Source: Candidatus Nitrosotenuis chungbukensis
Lineage (GTDB): Archaea > Thermoproteota > Nitrososphaeria > Nitrososphaerales > Nitrosopumilaceae
DNA: 45,619 bases
Assembly (NCBI RefSeq): GCF_000685395.1
Contig: NZ_AVSQ01000019.1
Location: forward strand, 1 to 45,619
Direction: 5' to 3'
The notes under the pieces were generated by a model, which did no database searches, had not been told where the DNA came from, and saw only the letters and a list, made by a program, of their open reading frames with translations. The position numbers and the translations under genes were made by a program. Every line of letters starts with the position of its first letter. Within the stretch, counting starts at the first letter, position 1. This document shows, piece after piece, positions 23,530 through 36,318 of the stretch.

Positions 23530-23922
23530 TTACGAAACATCGCTGAAAATTTGGACAACAGTGTTTGCCAGCTTTTCAATGTCGACTGTCGGTTCTGCAG
23601 ATATCAAAAGCACGAACTTGCTTATCGGAAACGGAAAGCTGACAAGTACCAGCTTATCGCGTCTTGCTGCAAGATAGTTGATAGGTCCAAGTGTTTTGTC
23701 AAATTCTTTTCGAAGTGTAAGTCGCGATACAAACTCCATAAAGTCGTGTAATCTGGTTTCGCTTCCCTCCAGTGGCTCTAGGCCTTCTTTGAATCCGCCT
23801 GCAACCAACTTGCCGTTTTCGTCAATTATGCCTGCAAATCTAACGTATTTTTCGCCGGTAAGGCTTTTGCATTTTGATTCATAGAAAGCATATGGTGATG
23901 TCAACGCATACACTGTTTTCAT
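23530..23922 (-). CDS. Roadblock-like small protein, paralogue of the 16075-16431 protein
   Basis: Start taken at ATG 23922 (MKTVYALTSPYAF); an upstream extension to 23973 is possible. Conserved blocks shared with its paralogue: VRFAGIIDENGKLVAGGF, RLTLRKEFDKTLGPINYLA, KLVLVSFPFPISKFVLLISA. About 130 aa. Lineage-specific family of unknown function. Confidence 0.7.
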   Translation of the reverse strand: MKTVYALTSPYAFYESKCKSLTGEKYVRFAGIIDENGKLVAGGFKEGLEPLEGSETRLHDFMEFVSRLTLRKEFDKTLGPINYLAARRDKLVLVSFPFPISKFVLLISAEPTVDIEKLANTVVQIFSDVS

Positions 23923-24149
23923 CCGAAATAAAAAACTTGACATTGCACGTTTCCAAAACACGCACCGGTTCAAAAATTATCAATTGGCCATATTTTGCCA
24001 GATTTCCAAAATATCGGACAAATTCATCTGCACAGAAATTGCGGCAGAAAATAGAATCGTAAAGTCGTGTATTGCAATCAATTTTTCAATTCCACATGTC
24101 ACATCATGACGGAAAATATCAGATGAGGCTTGCCGCATGGTTTTATCAA

Positions 24150-24195
24150 ATTAAAAACTGGTAAAACTTGGAATCAAACCTAGTTTACACTAGGT
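24150..24195 (-). terminator. Possible terminator of the rRNA operon
   Basis: A perfect 7-bp hairpin, ACCTAGT (24178-24184) with TTAC loop and ACTAGGT (24189-24195), lies just beyond the 23S processing stem. On the minus (transcribed) strand it is followed within 30 nt by T-rich sequence CCAGTTTTTAATTTG. Nothing else was seen in the 23974-24210 gap. Confidence 0.35.
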
Positions 24196-24210
24196 GTTGA
24201 TTAAATGAAT

Positions 24211-24227
24211 AATCATCGCGTATAGTC
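24211..24227 (-). other. 3' arm of the 23S rRNA processing stem
   Basis: On the transcript this reads GACTATACGCGATGATT and pairs with the arm at 27263-27278 (ATCATCGTGTATAGTC) in 16 bp with one G-U wobble. This is the precursor helix cut by the splicing endonuclease. Confidence 0.8.
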
Positions 24228-24235
24228 TCTATGTA

Positions 24236-27255
<3,020 letters not shown>

Positions 27256-27262
27256 ATTACAC

Positions 27263-27278
27263 GACTATACACGATGAT
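27263..27278 (-). other. 5' arm of the 23S rRNA processing stem
   Basis: Partner of 24211-24227: in the transcript ATCATCGTGTATAGTC lies just before the mature 23S 5' end. The 144-nt 16S-23S spacer (27256-27399) contains only processing arms and no tRNA. Confidence 0.8.
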
Positions 27279-27356
27279 CATCACGTGTTCCTGGGTGGAA
27301 CCCGCTTCATCCTTCATACGTCACTTTCATGACGCATTGCATCTGATGGTTTTTTT

Positions 27357-27377
27357 TATGTGAAGTTGTGCATTCCG
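27357..27377 (-). other. 3' arm of the 16S rRNA processing stem
   Basis: TATGTGAAGTTGTGCATTCCG is the reverse complement of 28908-28929 apart from one bulged A, giving a 21-bp stem that encloses the whole 16S precursor. Confidence 0.85.
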
Positions 27378-27399
27378 CACACTATTCTTTGTCTTTGTC

Positions 27400-28872
<1,473 letters not shown>

Positions 28873-28907
28873 CATTTTTGGTTTAATTGTGTATTAATGG
28901 AATTGGA

Positions 28908-28929
28908 CGGAATGCACAAACTTCACATA
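28908..28929 (-). other. 5' arm of the 16S rRNA processing stem
   Basis: Pairs with 27357-27377 with one bulged A. Further upstream in the leader there is a small palindrome ATGGTA-TAG-TACCAT (28995-29009) and an imperfect outer stem (GTATGCGTAAC about 28963-28973 against GTTACGTATGC about 29034-29044). Confidence 0.85.
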
Positions 28930-29067
28930 GTCAGATTAGATCTTTGATCAAATCCTCATTTTGTATGCGTAACTGGAGGCCCGTAAATCACAAAATGGTA
29001 TAGTACCATACTTCATCACAAGCGCCGCCATAGCGTTACGTATGCAAAAAAATGACACAGGAAATAG

Positions 29068-29075
29068 CATATAAA
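29068..29075 (-). promoter_or_regulatory. Probable TATA box of the rRNA operon
   Basis: On the minus strand GGTTTATATGC provides a good archaeal TATA element about 195 nt upstream of mature 16S. The divergent aminotransferase gene uses its own box (AAATATATC, about 29117-29126) 27 nt before its TTG. Confidence 0.5.
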
Positions 29076-29149
29076 CCATTCAGAAAATTTTTCAAAAAAC
29101 ATGACATAAATCGATCAAAAATATATCGGTCAATATAAGGTAGTAGCAG

Positions 29150-30451
29150 TTGAGCGAATTAGAAAAGCAGTACAGGAAAAAAACTCGGACATCGTCAAGT
29201 CTTTTTGAGAAATCAAAAAAACTTCATGTGAACGGAGTGAGCCATAACATCAGGTTCTTTGAGCCATACCCATTTGTTACAAAGTCTGCAAGGGGGAAAT
29301 TTCTCATCGATGTCGATTCCAACCAGTATGTGGATTTCTGGATGGGTCATTGGAGTCTCATTTTAGGGCATGCCGCAAAACAAGTCCTTGCAAAAGTAAG
29401 AGGCCAGATTTCAGACGGATGGATGCACGGAGTAGTAAACAAAAACACAATCGAACTATCAGAGATGATTTCAAAGGCAGTCCCAGTAGCGCAGAAAATT
29501 CGCTACGCGTCAACTGGGACAGAGGCCACGATGTATGCAGTGAGACTTGCGCGAGCAGTCACAGGCAAGAAAGTAATTGCAAAAATCGACGGGGGTTGGC
29601 ACGGATACACCACTGATCTTCTAAAAAACGTAAACTGGCCGTTTAACGAGCCTGAGAGCATCGGACTTGTAGATGAGGAGCACATCGTATCTCTCCCATA
29701 CAACGACTTGGAAAAGTCATTAGAAATTTTACAGTCTGCAAAAAAAGAACTAGCAGGGATCATAGTGGAGCCGGTCCTAGGCGGGGGAGGATGCATACCT
29801 GCAACAAAGGAATACCTCATGGGGTTGCAAGAGTACGCCAAGAAAGTAAACGCGCTGTTTATCCTAGACGAGATTGTTACTGGATTCAGATTCAGATACG
29901 GATGTCTGTACGACACCATGAACCTCAAGCCAGACATCGTAACGCTTGGAAAAATTGTCGGCGGAGGATTTCCAGTCGGGGTGATTTGTGGTACAGACGA
30001 GATAATGAGTTATGCAAACACGATGACTCACTCAAAAGCAAAAAGAGCATACATCGGAGGCGGAACGTTTTCTGCAAATCCGATGACAATGAAAGCTGGA
30101 AAGGCCACACTTGATGCGCTAAAGAACGGCAAGAACATCTACACAAAACTAGACGGGCTTGGAGAGAAGACAAGAAAGCAATTAGCCAAGGCGCTTTTGG
30201 GAAACGCGGTGGTGACCGGGAAGGGCTCATTATTCATGACGCATTTTACAAAAGAGAACATGGAAATAAAAAATGCGGCAGACGCTGCAAGGTGCAACTC
30301 CAAGATGCTGCAGAGGTTTCATTTTGAAATGATTGTAAAAGACGGGGTGTTTTTCCTGCCAGGCAAGCTTGGCGCGTTTTCAAACGCACATTCAGACTCG
30401 GACGTAAAAACGCTGGTCAGATCTGCAGAAAGATTTGCGCAAGGCCTGTAG
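29150..30451 (+). CDS. Class III PLP aminotransferase, glutamate-1-semialdehyde aminomutase-like
   Basis: 433 aa fold-type I enzyme. The cofactor lysine is in [13 protein letters not shown], the Asp contacting the pyridine in [11 protein letters not shown], and the phosphate contacts in [15 protein letters not shown]. The overall order matches HemL, which makes 5-aminolevulinate for haem and cobalamin. However, it has [11 protein letters not shown] where HemL has a similar but distinct loop, and it sits alone with no haem genes, so it may be a HemL paralogue acting on another amino-ketone. TTG start with leaderless spacing. It is divergent from the rRNA operon. Confidence 0.82.
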   Translation: MSELEKQYRKKTRTSSSLFEKSKKLHVNGVSHNIRFFEPYPFVTKSARGKFLIDVDSNQYVDFWMGHWSLILGHAAKQVLAKVRGQISDGWMHGVVNKNTIELSEMISKAVPVAQKIRYASTGTEATMYAVRLARAVTGKKVIAKIDGGWHGYTTDLLKNVNWPFNEPESIGLVDEEHIVSLPYNDLEKSLEILQSAKKELAGIIVEPVLGGGGCIPATKEYLMGLQEYAKKVNALFILDEIVTGFRFRYGCLYDTMNLKPDIVTLGKIVGGGFPVGVICGTDEIMSYANTMTHSKAKRAYIGGGTFSANPMTMKAGKATLDALKNGKNIYTKLDGLGEKTRKQLAKALLGNAVVTGKGSLFMTHFTKENMEIKNAADAARCNSKMLQRFHFEMIVKDGVFFLPGKLGAFSNAHSDSDVKTLVRSAERFAQGL

Positions 30452-30524
30452 AATGTTTTTTTGATCAGTGCCTGAACTGTTTATTTTAAATCATTAAATT
30501 AACATCGATGTAAAATCAAGTGTA

Positions 30525-31331
30525 ATGATCTTTCACGAGAAGAGTCCCAACGACCTAATGCGCCAGGCAGTATCATTTTTGCAAAAAGACCAGCCAAAAA
30601 AGGCAATCGACGTGTTCAACCAGATACTAAAGGCAGAGCCTGAGCACAAAGAAGCGTTATTCAACAAGGGTACTGCGTTAAACCAGATTCGCAAGTATCA
30701 CGACGCCATAACATGTTTTGAGAAAATACTGAAAAAAGAACCAAACAATGAGATAGTCTTAAACAACATGGCAATAGCGCAGGCAGAACTTGGAAACGTT
30801 GACGGTGCGATGGCAAGCTATGACAAGGCCATCAAATCCAAATCAAGCTATGCGCCAAGCCACTACAACAAAGGGGTGCTACTTGACAGACTGTTCCGCC
30901 ACGAGGAGGCACTAGAGTCACTTGAAAACGCAATAAAAATAGACGCGACAAAGCCAAACGCGTTGTTTTACAAAGGAGTTATTCTTGCAAAGCTCAAAAG
31001 GCACGAGGAGGCGCTGAGCTGCTTTTCCAAGGTTCACCAAAATCATCCGGATCACATGGAGGCGTATTTCCACAAAGGGCTCGAGCTTGCAGAGACAGGA
31101 AAGCATCAAGACGCAATAATTATTTTTGAGAAAATTCTTTCCTCAGGCGAGAATATCAATGTCATCTATGCGATGGCCAGAAGCAAAGCTGCTGCGGGCG
31201 AAATTGACGAATCCTGTGATCTCCTAAGGAGGGCAATGAAAAAAGACTCCAAGACGATAAAGAACTGGGCAAGGGCAGAAAGAATTTTCCAGTCAGTAAA
31301 CGACGAACGAATTAACAAAATAATCAGATGA
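30525..31331 (+). CDS. Tetratricopeptide-repeat protein
   Basis: 268 aa with about six TPR units (for example AVSFLQKDQPKKAIDVFNQI, then EALFNKGTALNQIRKYHDAI, then SHYNKGVLLDRLFRHEEALE). No signal peptide or catalytic domain, so it is a cytoplasmic protein-protein scaffold. Leaderless ATG with a TTAAAT-type box about 27 nt upstream. The partner is unknown. Confidence 0.88.
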   Translation: MIFHEKSPNDLMRQAVSFLQKDQPKKAIDVFNQILKAEPEHKEALFNKGTALNQIRKYHDAITCFEKILKKEPNNEIVLNNMAIAQAELGNVDGAMASYDKAIKSKSSYAPSHYNKGVLLDRLFRHEEALESLENAIKIDATKPNALFYKGVILAKLKRHEEALSCFSKVHQNHPDHMEAYFHKGLELAETGKHQDAIIIFEKILSSGENINVIYAMARSKAAAGEIDESCDLLRRAMKKDSKTIKNWARAERIFQSVNDERINKIIR

Positions 31332-31372
31332 TACGCAGATAGAGAAAAATAAAACGCAATTCACCAGAAAAC

Positions 31373-31732
31373 ATGATAATTTCTGATCTAAACAAGTGCC
31401 AACCCATAATCGGATCTGAGGGAACCAAAATAAAACAGATTTTCCATCCGCACAACACAATGCTCGGCATAGGATACAGTGTGTCACAGTGCACTGTTGG
31501 ACCAGGCAAGAGATCAAAGCCTCACAAGCTAAAATCATCAGAGATTTACTTTATTCTAAAGGGTCACGGCATTTTGCACATAGAGGACGAGTCGTCAGAC
31601 ATCACCGAGAATCAGGCGGCATACATACCGCCGTCTTCTCGGCAATTCATTGAAAATACAGGTGATACTGATCTTGAATTTTTGTGCATAGTTGAGCCGG
31701 CATGGAAGCAAGAAGATGAAATAATCGAATAA
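31373..31732 (+). CDS. Cupin-domain protein
   Basis: 119 aa, single cupin barrel. Motif 1 is degenerate (SKPHKLKSSEIYFILKGHGILH, containing H, E and later G) and motif 2 reads AAYIPPSSRQFIENTGD, in which the usual His is Gln. Metal binding may therefore be weak. Many such small cupins bind sugars or act as isomerases; no substrate can be assigned. Leaderless ATG. Confidence 0.82.
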   Translation: MIISDLNKCQPIIGSEGTKIKQIFHPHNTMLGIGYSVSQCTVGPGKRSKPHKLKSSEIYFILKGHGILHIEDESSDITENQAAYIPPSSRQFIENTGDTDLEFLCIVEPAWKQEDEIIE

Positions 31733-31805
31733 AACGCCGCCAAGGACGAGTTATTTTTAAAATCATTCCAGCCCACTTAAATACAAAAAAATACATCATG
31801 CAGTC

Positions 31806-32444
31806 GTGCGCGGTTTAGATGAAATCATAGTAAACGCAATCATGCACACCGTAAAAAAAGAAATCAGCTCAAAAGATCTGGAAGACATGGAACAGCAGCT
31901 GCAAAACTACGGCATGCACATGAATGAAATATTTTACAAGTTCCCAGAGATGAAAAAGTCATTATCTCGCTTCACAGATGATCTAAAAGTCATTGAAGAC
32001 GAGATACTCAAGGACTTTTTGATCGTAGAGCGTGACCCAAAGACGTCAGAGATTTGGCTAGTGATTAAAAACCAATACCTGACAGAATTAATTCTGAAGA
32101 CTTTTGCCGACCCGGATAAAAAAGCAATCATGGATCTTATCCGAGACGAGGCAGAGACAATTCCAAAGATTTTGGAGCGATGCAAGATACCAAACACGTC
32201 AGGATACAGAAAGATGAACCAGCTCATTGACGAGAAAATGGTGACGGCAACCGGCATGGCGGAGACGTTTGAGGGAAAGCGTGCAATACTGTACAAGTCA
32301 GTAGTCCAGGGGATCCAGATAATTATCAATGGAAACGAAATAATTTCCAAGATATCTGTGGATCACGAAGCGCTAAACTCCAGCGACATAATACGCACCA
32401 TCGTTGATATCAATCAAGGCAAGACAAAGCCAGTAGCTAACTAG
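31806..32444 (+). CDS. Thaumarchaeal winged-helix regulator with helical N-terminal domain
   Basis: 212 aa from GTG 31806 (leaderless spacing to a TTAAATAC box). An N-terminal helical section of about 90 aa is followed by a winged helix (DPDKKAIMDLIRDEAETIPKIL, SGYRKMNQLIDEKMVTATG, a beta wing) and a C-terminal alpha/beta tail. ArsR-like in outline. It lies between a cupin gene and dnaJ-fer; the target is unknown. Confidence 0.72.
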   Translation: MRGLDEIIVNAIMHTVKKEISSKDLEDMEQQLQNYGMHMNEIFYKFPEMKKSLSRFTDDLKVIEDEILKDFLIVERDPKTSEIWLVIKNQYLTELILKTFADPDKKAIMDLIRDEAETIPKILERCKIPNTSGYRKMNQLIDEKMVTATGMAETFEGKRAILYKSVVQGIQIIINGNEIISKISVDHEALNSSDIIRTIVDINQGKTKPVAN

Positions 32445-32475
32445 CATATTTTTAAAACAGTTAAGCGTTGATCAA

Positions 32476-33156
32476 GTGTTGAATTCAACTGACGCATACC
32501 AAATTCTAAAGATAAATCCTGGATCGTCTTTTGATGAAATAAAATACGCATACAGAAAACTTGCACTTGAATCGCATCCAGATAAAAACACGGATGAAGT
32601 AGACGGGACAAAATTCAAGAAAGTGACCGAAGCGTACCACATGCTAAAAAAAGACAACAGAGTAACAAACGCAAAGAACAAAGAGTCCGCAAAATACACA
32701 GAGCCGAAAACAAAAAAAGAAAAAAACTTTACCAGTGCGAACTGGGGCGCAAGGCCAAGCGACAGCACACCTGAGGAAGACTGGACAAGATACACAAAAC
32801 AGACAGAGCAGTCAGACCCGTTCTTTTGGAAAAGCTACGTCGCAGAGTTTTGGAAAAACTATGAGTCAAAGAGCAATCAAGCAAAAAAACCCTACGACTT
32901 TAAGATAATACAAGAGCCAGAGCCTGACCTGTCAGTCAATGTGGATCACAGCTTGTGCATAGGATGCTGCAGCTGCGAAATAATTGCGCCACAGGTTTTT
33001 GCAGTGGACAAACTATCCAAGATGAACCCAAAATCCAGTGTGATAAACCAAAAGGGTGCAAAGCCAGATAAGATAATGGACGCGGCGCAAACTTGTCCGA
33101 CCAAGGCAATAAGCGTAGAGGAAGAAGAAACAAAAAAACGACTATACCCATACTAG
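32476..33156 (+). CDS. DnaJ-ferredoxin fusion protein (DnaJ-Fer)
   Basis: 226 aa. Residues 5-60 are a J domain with the invariant HPD at 34-36 that stimulates DnaK. After a charged linker, residues 152-215 are a ferredoxin-like domain with Cys 161, 164 and 167 (CIGCCSC; C165 is extra) and 207 (CPTKAI), enough for one 4Fe-4S cluster. This architecture has been described as shared by thaumarchaea and green-plant chloroplasts and interpreted as a transfer between them. It may link Fe-S or redox state to chaperone recruitment. GTG start at leaderless distance from ATTTTTAAAAC. Confidence 0.93.
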   Translation: MLNSTDAYQILKINPGSSFDEIKYAYRKLALESHPDKNTDEVDGTKFKKVTEAYHMLKKDNRVTNAKNKESAKYTEPKTKKEKNFTSANWGARPSDSTPEEDWTRYTKQTEQSDPFFWKSYVAEFWKNYESKSNQAKKPYDFKIIQEPEPDLSVNVDHSLCIGCCSCEIIAPQVFAVDKLSKMNPKSSVINQKGAKPDKIMDAAQTCPTKAISVEEEETKKRLYPY

Positions 33157-33563
33157 ATTGATTTTATTTTTCTCAAGACGTCATCGAATTGCTCATCTGA
33201 AAATTTTGGCCTCTTTGAAAACATGCTGTGAATTGGACCTGCAGAGTCGCCTGAGCTGCGAGGAACCAGGTGCACATGAACGTGTGGGATTTCCTGCCCG
33301 CTTGCCTTTCCATTATGAACTGCCACCAAGGTGGAGCCTGTGACTTTGTCTACCATCGATACAACTCTGTGAACCAGTCCAAAGAGGTCTGCGTTGTCAT
33401 CAGGTGACATGTCTTGAATTTTCTCATGGTGTTTTTTTGGGATTACCAGTGAGTGTCCAAGTGCCAGCGGAAATGCGTCTAGAAACGCCAGTGATTTTTG
33501 TGTCTCAACTATTGTCCTTGCCTTGATTTCCCCCTTTGCGATTTTACAAAATACACAGTCCAT
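33153..33563 (-). CDS. HIT-family nucleotide hydrolase/transferase
   Basis: 136 aa with the histidine triad HVHVHLVPR and an N-terminal zinc-type CVFCKIAKGE start. It acts on nucleoside phosphoramidates or dinucleotides. The length is normal for HINT/FHIT-like archaeal proteins. Its stop overlaps the end of dnaJ-fer by 4 bp, convergently. Confidence 0.92.
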   Translation of the reverse strand: MDCVFCKIAKGEIKARTIVETQKSLAFLDAFPLALGHSLVIPKKHHEKIQDMSPDDNADLFGLVHRVVSMVDKVTGSTLVAVHNGKASGQEIPHVHVHLVPRSSGDSAGPIHSMFSKRPKFSDEQFDDVLRKIKSI

Positions 33564-33671
33564 GTCTTAAACGCTAATCGTATGCAGTAACCCTGCCATA
33601 TTTTACGGTAATGTATCGGAGCAAAAAACCACGAAATACATTATAATGGATAAATCCAACCAAGAAAACAG

Positions 33672-34811
33672 TTGGCAATAAAAAACATCACAGTTTTGGG
33701 ATCCGGAATAATGGGTCACGGCATTGCACAGGTAAGTGCCATGTCTGGATATAACGTAGTGTTACGGGATATAGAGCAGCAGTTCCTCGACAAGGCGCTT
33801 GAGAAAATCAAGTGGAGCCTTGAAAAACTAGTGTCAAAGGAAAAAATAACAAAAGCACAGTCAGACGAAATTCTTTCAAGAATAAAGACCCAAGTTGACC
33901 TCAAAGAGGCAGTCAAGTCAGCTGATCTGGTGATAGAGGCGGTTCCAGAAATCATGGACCTGAAAAAAAAGGTCTATTCAGAGCTTGACGCAGTGGCAGG
34001 TAAGAACGTGATTTTTGCATCAAACACAAGCACGCTTCCGATTACCGAAATTGCAAACATTGTAAGCAACCCAGAGAGATTCATCGGCATTCACTTTTTC
34101 AACCCACCCCAATTAATGAAACTAGTCGAAGTGATACCGGGACAAAAGACTGCACAAGAAATTCTCAGTCAGACAGTCGAGTTTGTAAAGTCAGTAAAAA
34201 AAGAACCAGTAATATGCAAAAAAGACGTACCGGGGTTCATCGTCAATCGATTGTTCATTCCGCTAGTCCATGAGGCATGCTGGTTAAAGCAGAGAGAAAA
34301 TCTCAAAATGGAGGAAATCGACTCTGCAGTGAAATTCAAGATGGGGTTCCCGATGGGAATTTTTGAGCTTGCAGACTTTACCGGCATGGACGTGATACAC
34401 AAGGCGACAATAGAATTAGAATTGCGCGACAAAAAAGTCATACTGCCCCATCCAGAGGTAGAAAGACTGTTCAATGAAAAAAAACTGGGACAGAAATCAG
34501 GCGAGGGCTTCTACAAGTACTCGGATGAAAAATACGAGCGAGTCCAGCTGGATGAGAATCTGGCTCGGAGGTGCAACCCGATTCAGATGGTTGCAAACAT
34601 TTTGAACAATGCGGCATGGCTTGTAACAAACAAGGCAAGCGACATTGCCGAAATCGAAAAGGCGGCGCAGCTTGGACTTGGGCTCAAAAAGCCACTCTTT
34701 GAGACAGCAAAAGAAATCGGAATCAAAAACATTGTAAGTGAGTTAAACGATCTTGCTAAAAAATATGGCAAATTTTACGAACCAGATCCGCTGCTTGTTT
34801 CTATGCAGTGA
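33672..34811 (+). CDS. 3-hydroxyacyl-CoA dehydrogenase
   Basis: 379 aa. The NAD site is LGSGIMGHGIAQ (about 9-20), the catalytic His lies in GIHFFNPP, and the SNTSTLPITEIA strand and C-terminal helical domain are intact; the last 80 residues repeat part of the C-terminal domain. In this phylum such an enzyme serves the 3-hydroxypropionate/4-hydroxybutyrate cycle, converting (S)-3-hydroxybutyryl-CoA to acetoacetyl-CoA. It is not fused to a crotonase domain, unlike the Sulfolobales version. It also connects to the PHA monomer pool. Leaderless TTG start. Confidence 0.92.
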   Translation: MAIKNITVLGSGIMGHGIAQVSAMSGYNVVLRDIEQQFLDKALEKIKWSLEKLVSKEKITKAQSDEILSRIKTQVDLKEAVKSADLVIEAVPEIMDLKKKVYSELDAVAGKNVIFASNTSTLPITEIANIVSNPERFIGIHFFNPPQLMKLVEVIPGQKTAQEILSQTVEFVKSVKKEPVICKKDVPGFIVNRLFIPLVHEACWLKQRENLKMEEIDSAVKFKMGFPMGIFELADFTGMDVIHKATIELELRDKKVILPHPEVERLFNEKKLGQKSGEGFYKYSDEKYERVQLDENLARRCNPIQMVANILNNAAWLVTNKASDIAEIEKAAQLGLGLKKPLFETAKEIGIKNIVSELNDLAKKYGKFYEPDPLLVSMQ

Positions 34812-35310
34812 TCTGGCTTAGAATGTAATCTATTGCCTCTTTTGGCGTTTCAACGCCAACTATCATTATGCTTTGCCTGTGATCAATGTACTGATCAGCG
34901 TATTTTGCCGCAATGCCGCCAGAATTTTTTAGTGCTACCATTGGTTTTTTGTGCATGTATGCAGCACACATCTCAGATAGTGTCCCAGATCCACCGCCTA
35001 TTATGACGACACCGTCTGCAGACAGGGCGTTTAGGAAGTCCCTTGCCAAACCAAGGCCGCTTGGAATCACAACATCACAGTACTCATTTGCAAATGAGGG
35101 ATCGTCTTGCGGAATTATTCCAATAACGAGGCCGCCTGCATCGTGTGCCCCATGAGATGCCGCCTTCATTACACCTCCAAGACCGCCAGTTATCAGAACC
35201 GAATCCGATCGTGCCACTTCTACCCCAACATCATATGCGATTTTCTCCAGCTCAGGAGTACATCCGTTTTCATTATTTCCAATTACAAGAATTTGGCGCC
35301 TTTTTGCCAT
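34801..35310 (-). CDS. LOG-like / TIGR00725-type Rossmann protein
   Basis: About 169 aa from ATG 35310 (MAKRRQILVIGNNENG); an upstream ATG at 35334 is weaker. The fold is of the lysine decarboxylase-like (LOG) superfamily: VLITGGLGGVMKAASHGAHDAGG and GGGSGTLSEMCAAYMHKKP in place of PGGxGTxxE. LOG proteins are phosphoribohydrolases of nucleoside monophosphates, but the TIGR00725 branch has no proven activity. It overlaps the convergent dehydrogenase gene by 11 bp. Confidence 0.82.
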   Translation of the reverse strand: MAKRRQILVIGNNENGCTPELEKIAYDVGVEVARSDSVLITGGLGGVMKAASHGAHDAGGLVIGIIPQDDPSFANEYCDVVIPSGLGLARDFLNALSADGVVIIGGGSGTLSEMCAAYMHKKPMVALKNSGGIAAKYADQYIDHRQSIMIVGVETPKEAIDYILSQITA

Positions 35311-35359
35311 TTGGTTTTTTGATCCCTGAGTCAAATATCTCTTTCATGGAATGGTGAGA

Positions 35360-35575
35360 TCATTTTGTCGAGTGTAAAGGATGTGAACCACCATCAGAAC
35401 AAGTCCGATAACCTCTTTCTGCTTCAACGACCGAGTTTTTGATCTCTGCAGACGTGAATTCCCGTAGTTCCTACGGTACTATGTCTGAACTCAATCCAGT
35501 TTCGGCTTTACGTGTTGACTGGTAGGAGTTCATATCTTTAGCACGACGTTCTTCCACTTTGCCTGACTCTGACAT
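35360..35575 (-). pseudogene. Small protein gene interrupted by an in-frame TAG
   Basis: From ATG 35575 the minus strand reads 34 codons (MSESGKVEERRAKDMNSY... ending SSDIVP), then TAG (35471-35473), then 36 more in the same frame (ELREFTSAEIKNSVVEAERG... to HSTK), stopping at TGA 35360-35362. Both halves look equally protein-like, charged and helical, and a TTAAATAC box lies 27-30 nt upstream of the ATG. This suggests a recent nonsense mutation, a sequencing error, or a genuine 34-aa protein whose downstream frame is relic. It fills most of the 35311-35703 gap. Confidence 0.45.
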
Positions 35576-35703
35576 TGAGTGGTTTTTGTGAATTTATTGT
35601 ATTTAACAAGATGGTCATCATGTAATTACCAATATTCGTCCACGGACAAGTTTGGTGATCTTTTGTAGTCAAAGTTTATAAAATTAGGAAAGTAATTCTA
35701 AAC

Positions 35704-35829
35704 ATGTCAAAACGCACAATGCCAGTATGCTTCACAGCAGAACAATACGCAAAAATCGAAAAGATTGCCAAAGAGCAAGGCATGGTCAATGCAAGCCAGG
35801 CAATTGAAAAGCTGCTAAAAGAGATCTAA
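35704..35829 (+). CDS. 41-aa ribbon-helix-helix protein
   Basis: An ATG at 35704, with a TTTATAAAATT box at leaderless spacing, opens a frame ending at TAA 35829. The sequence PVCFTAEQYAKIEKIAKEQG followed by NASQAIEKLLKEI is a minimal RHH/CopG fold: one beta strand and two helices. Such proteins bind DNA as dimers. It is probably a real small regulator. It precedes the zinc-finger genes by 78 bp. Confidence 0.72.
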   Translation: MSKRTMPVCFTAEQYAKIEKIAKEQGMVNASQAIEKLLKEI

Positions 35830-35907
35830 ACGCATTTTTTATTCACATTTTGTTTTATTTTCAGTGTCCATGACTACGTTTTTTAAAGAATTAATCGGGC
35901 AGTAGAC

Positions 35908-36318
35908 ATGGGATTATTCAGCAAAAAATCCGCAATTTGTACTGTCTGTAGCAAGGAGACAAAACACAAGCACAAGCCAAAAAAAGAGTGGAATATGCAG
36001 TATCCGCTTTGTGCAGACTGCTACATGAACACCATGAGCCAGTACTATCATGGAACGTTCAAACAAAAATGCGTAAAATGCGGGACTGAGAAAAAGATCA
36101 CCGACCTCTGGGAGCCAAGGTGGCAGTGGGACATGGAGGGATTGCTGTGCAAATCGTGCTTTGATTCAAAGGAAGTCGACTTTAATGCAAAAAAAGAATC
36201 GTGCAGCATTTGTGGTGCAAAGATGAACTTTTTCAGATACAACCCAAAAAGCGAGTGGAAGATAGAAGGCCAGCTGTGCAGAAAGTGCTGGGACTTGCAA
36301 AAGGAAATGCACCGATGA
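35908..36318 (+). CDS. Zinc-ribbon-array protein with four CxxC knuckles
   Basis: 136 aa. Paired CxxC motifs recur: CTVC, CADC, CVKC, CKSC, CSIC and CRKC, in three zinc-ribbon units, each with a conserved W at KxEW and a final Cys pair. Family unknown. It is likely to bind RNA or DNA or to act as a protein adaptor. The stop overlaps the next gene's ATG (ATGA), so the two are coupled. Confidence 0.8.
   Translation: MGLFSKKSAICTVCSKETKHKHKPKKEWNMQYPLCADCYMNTMSQYYHGTFKQKCVKCGTEKKITDLWEPRWQWDMEGLLCKSCFDSKEVDFNAKKESCSICGAKMNFFRYNPKSEWKIEGQLCRKCWDLQKEMHR

Noticed and set aside
27256-27399. tRNA in the 16S-23S spacer
   Set aside because: No T-loop or acceptor stem pattern; the spacer is filled by processing-stem arms.
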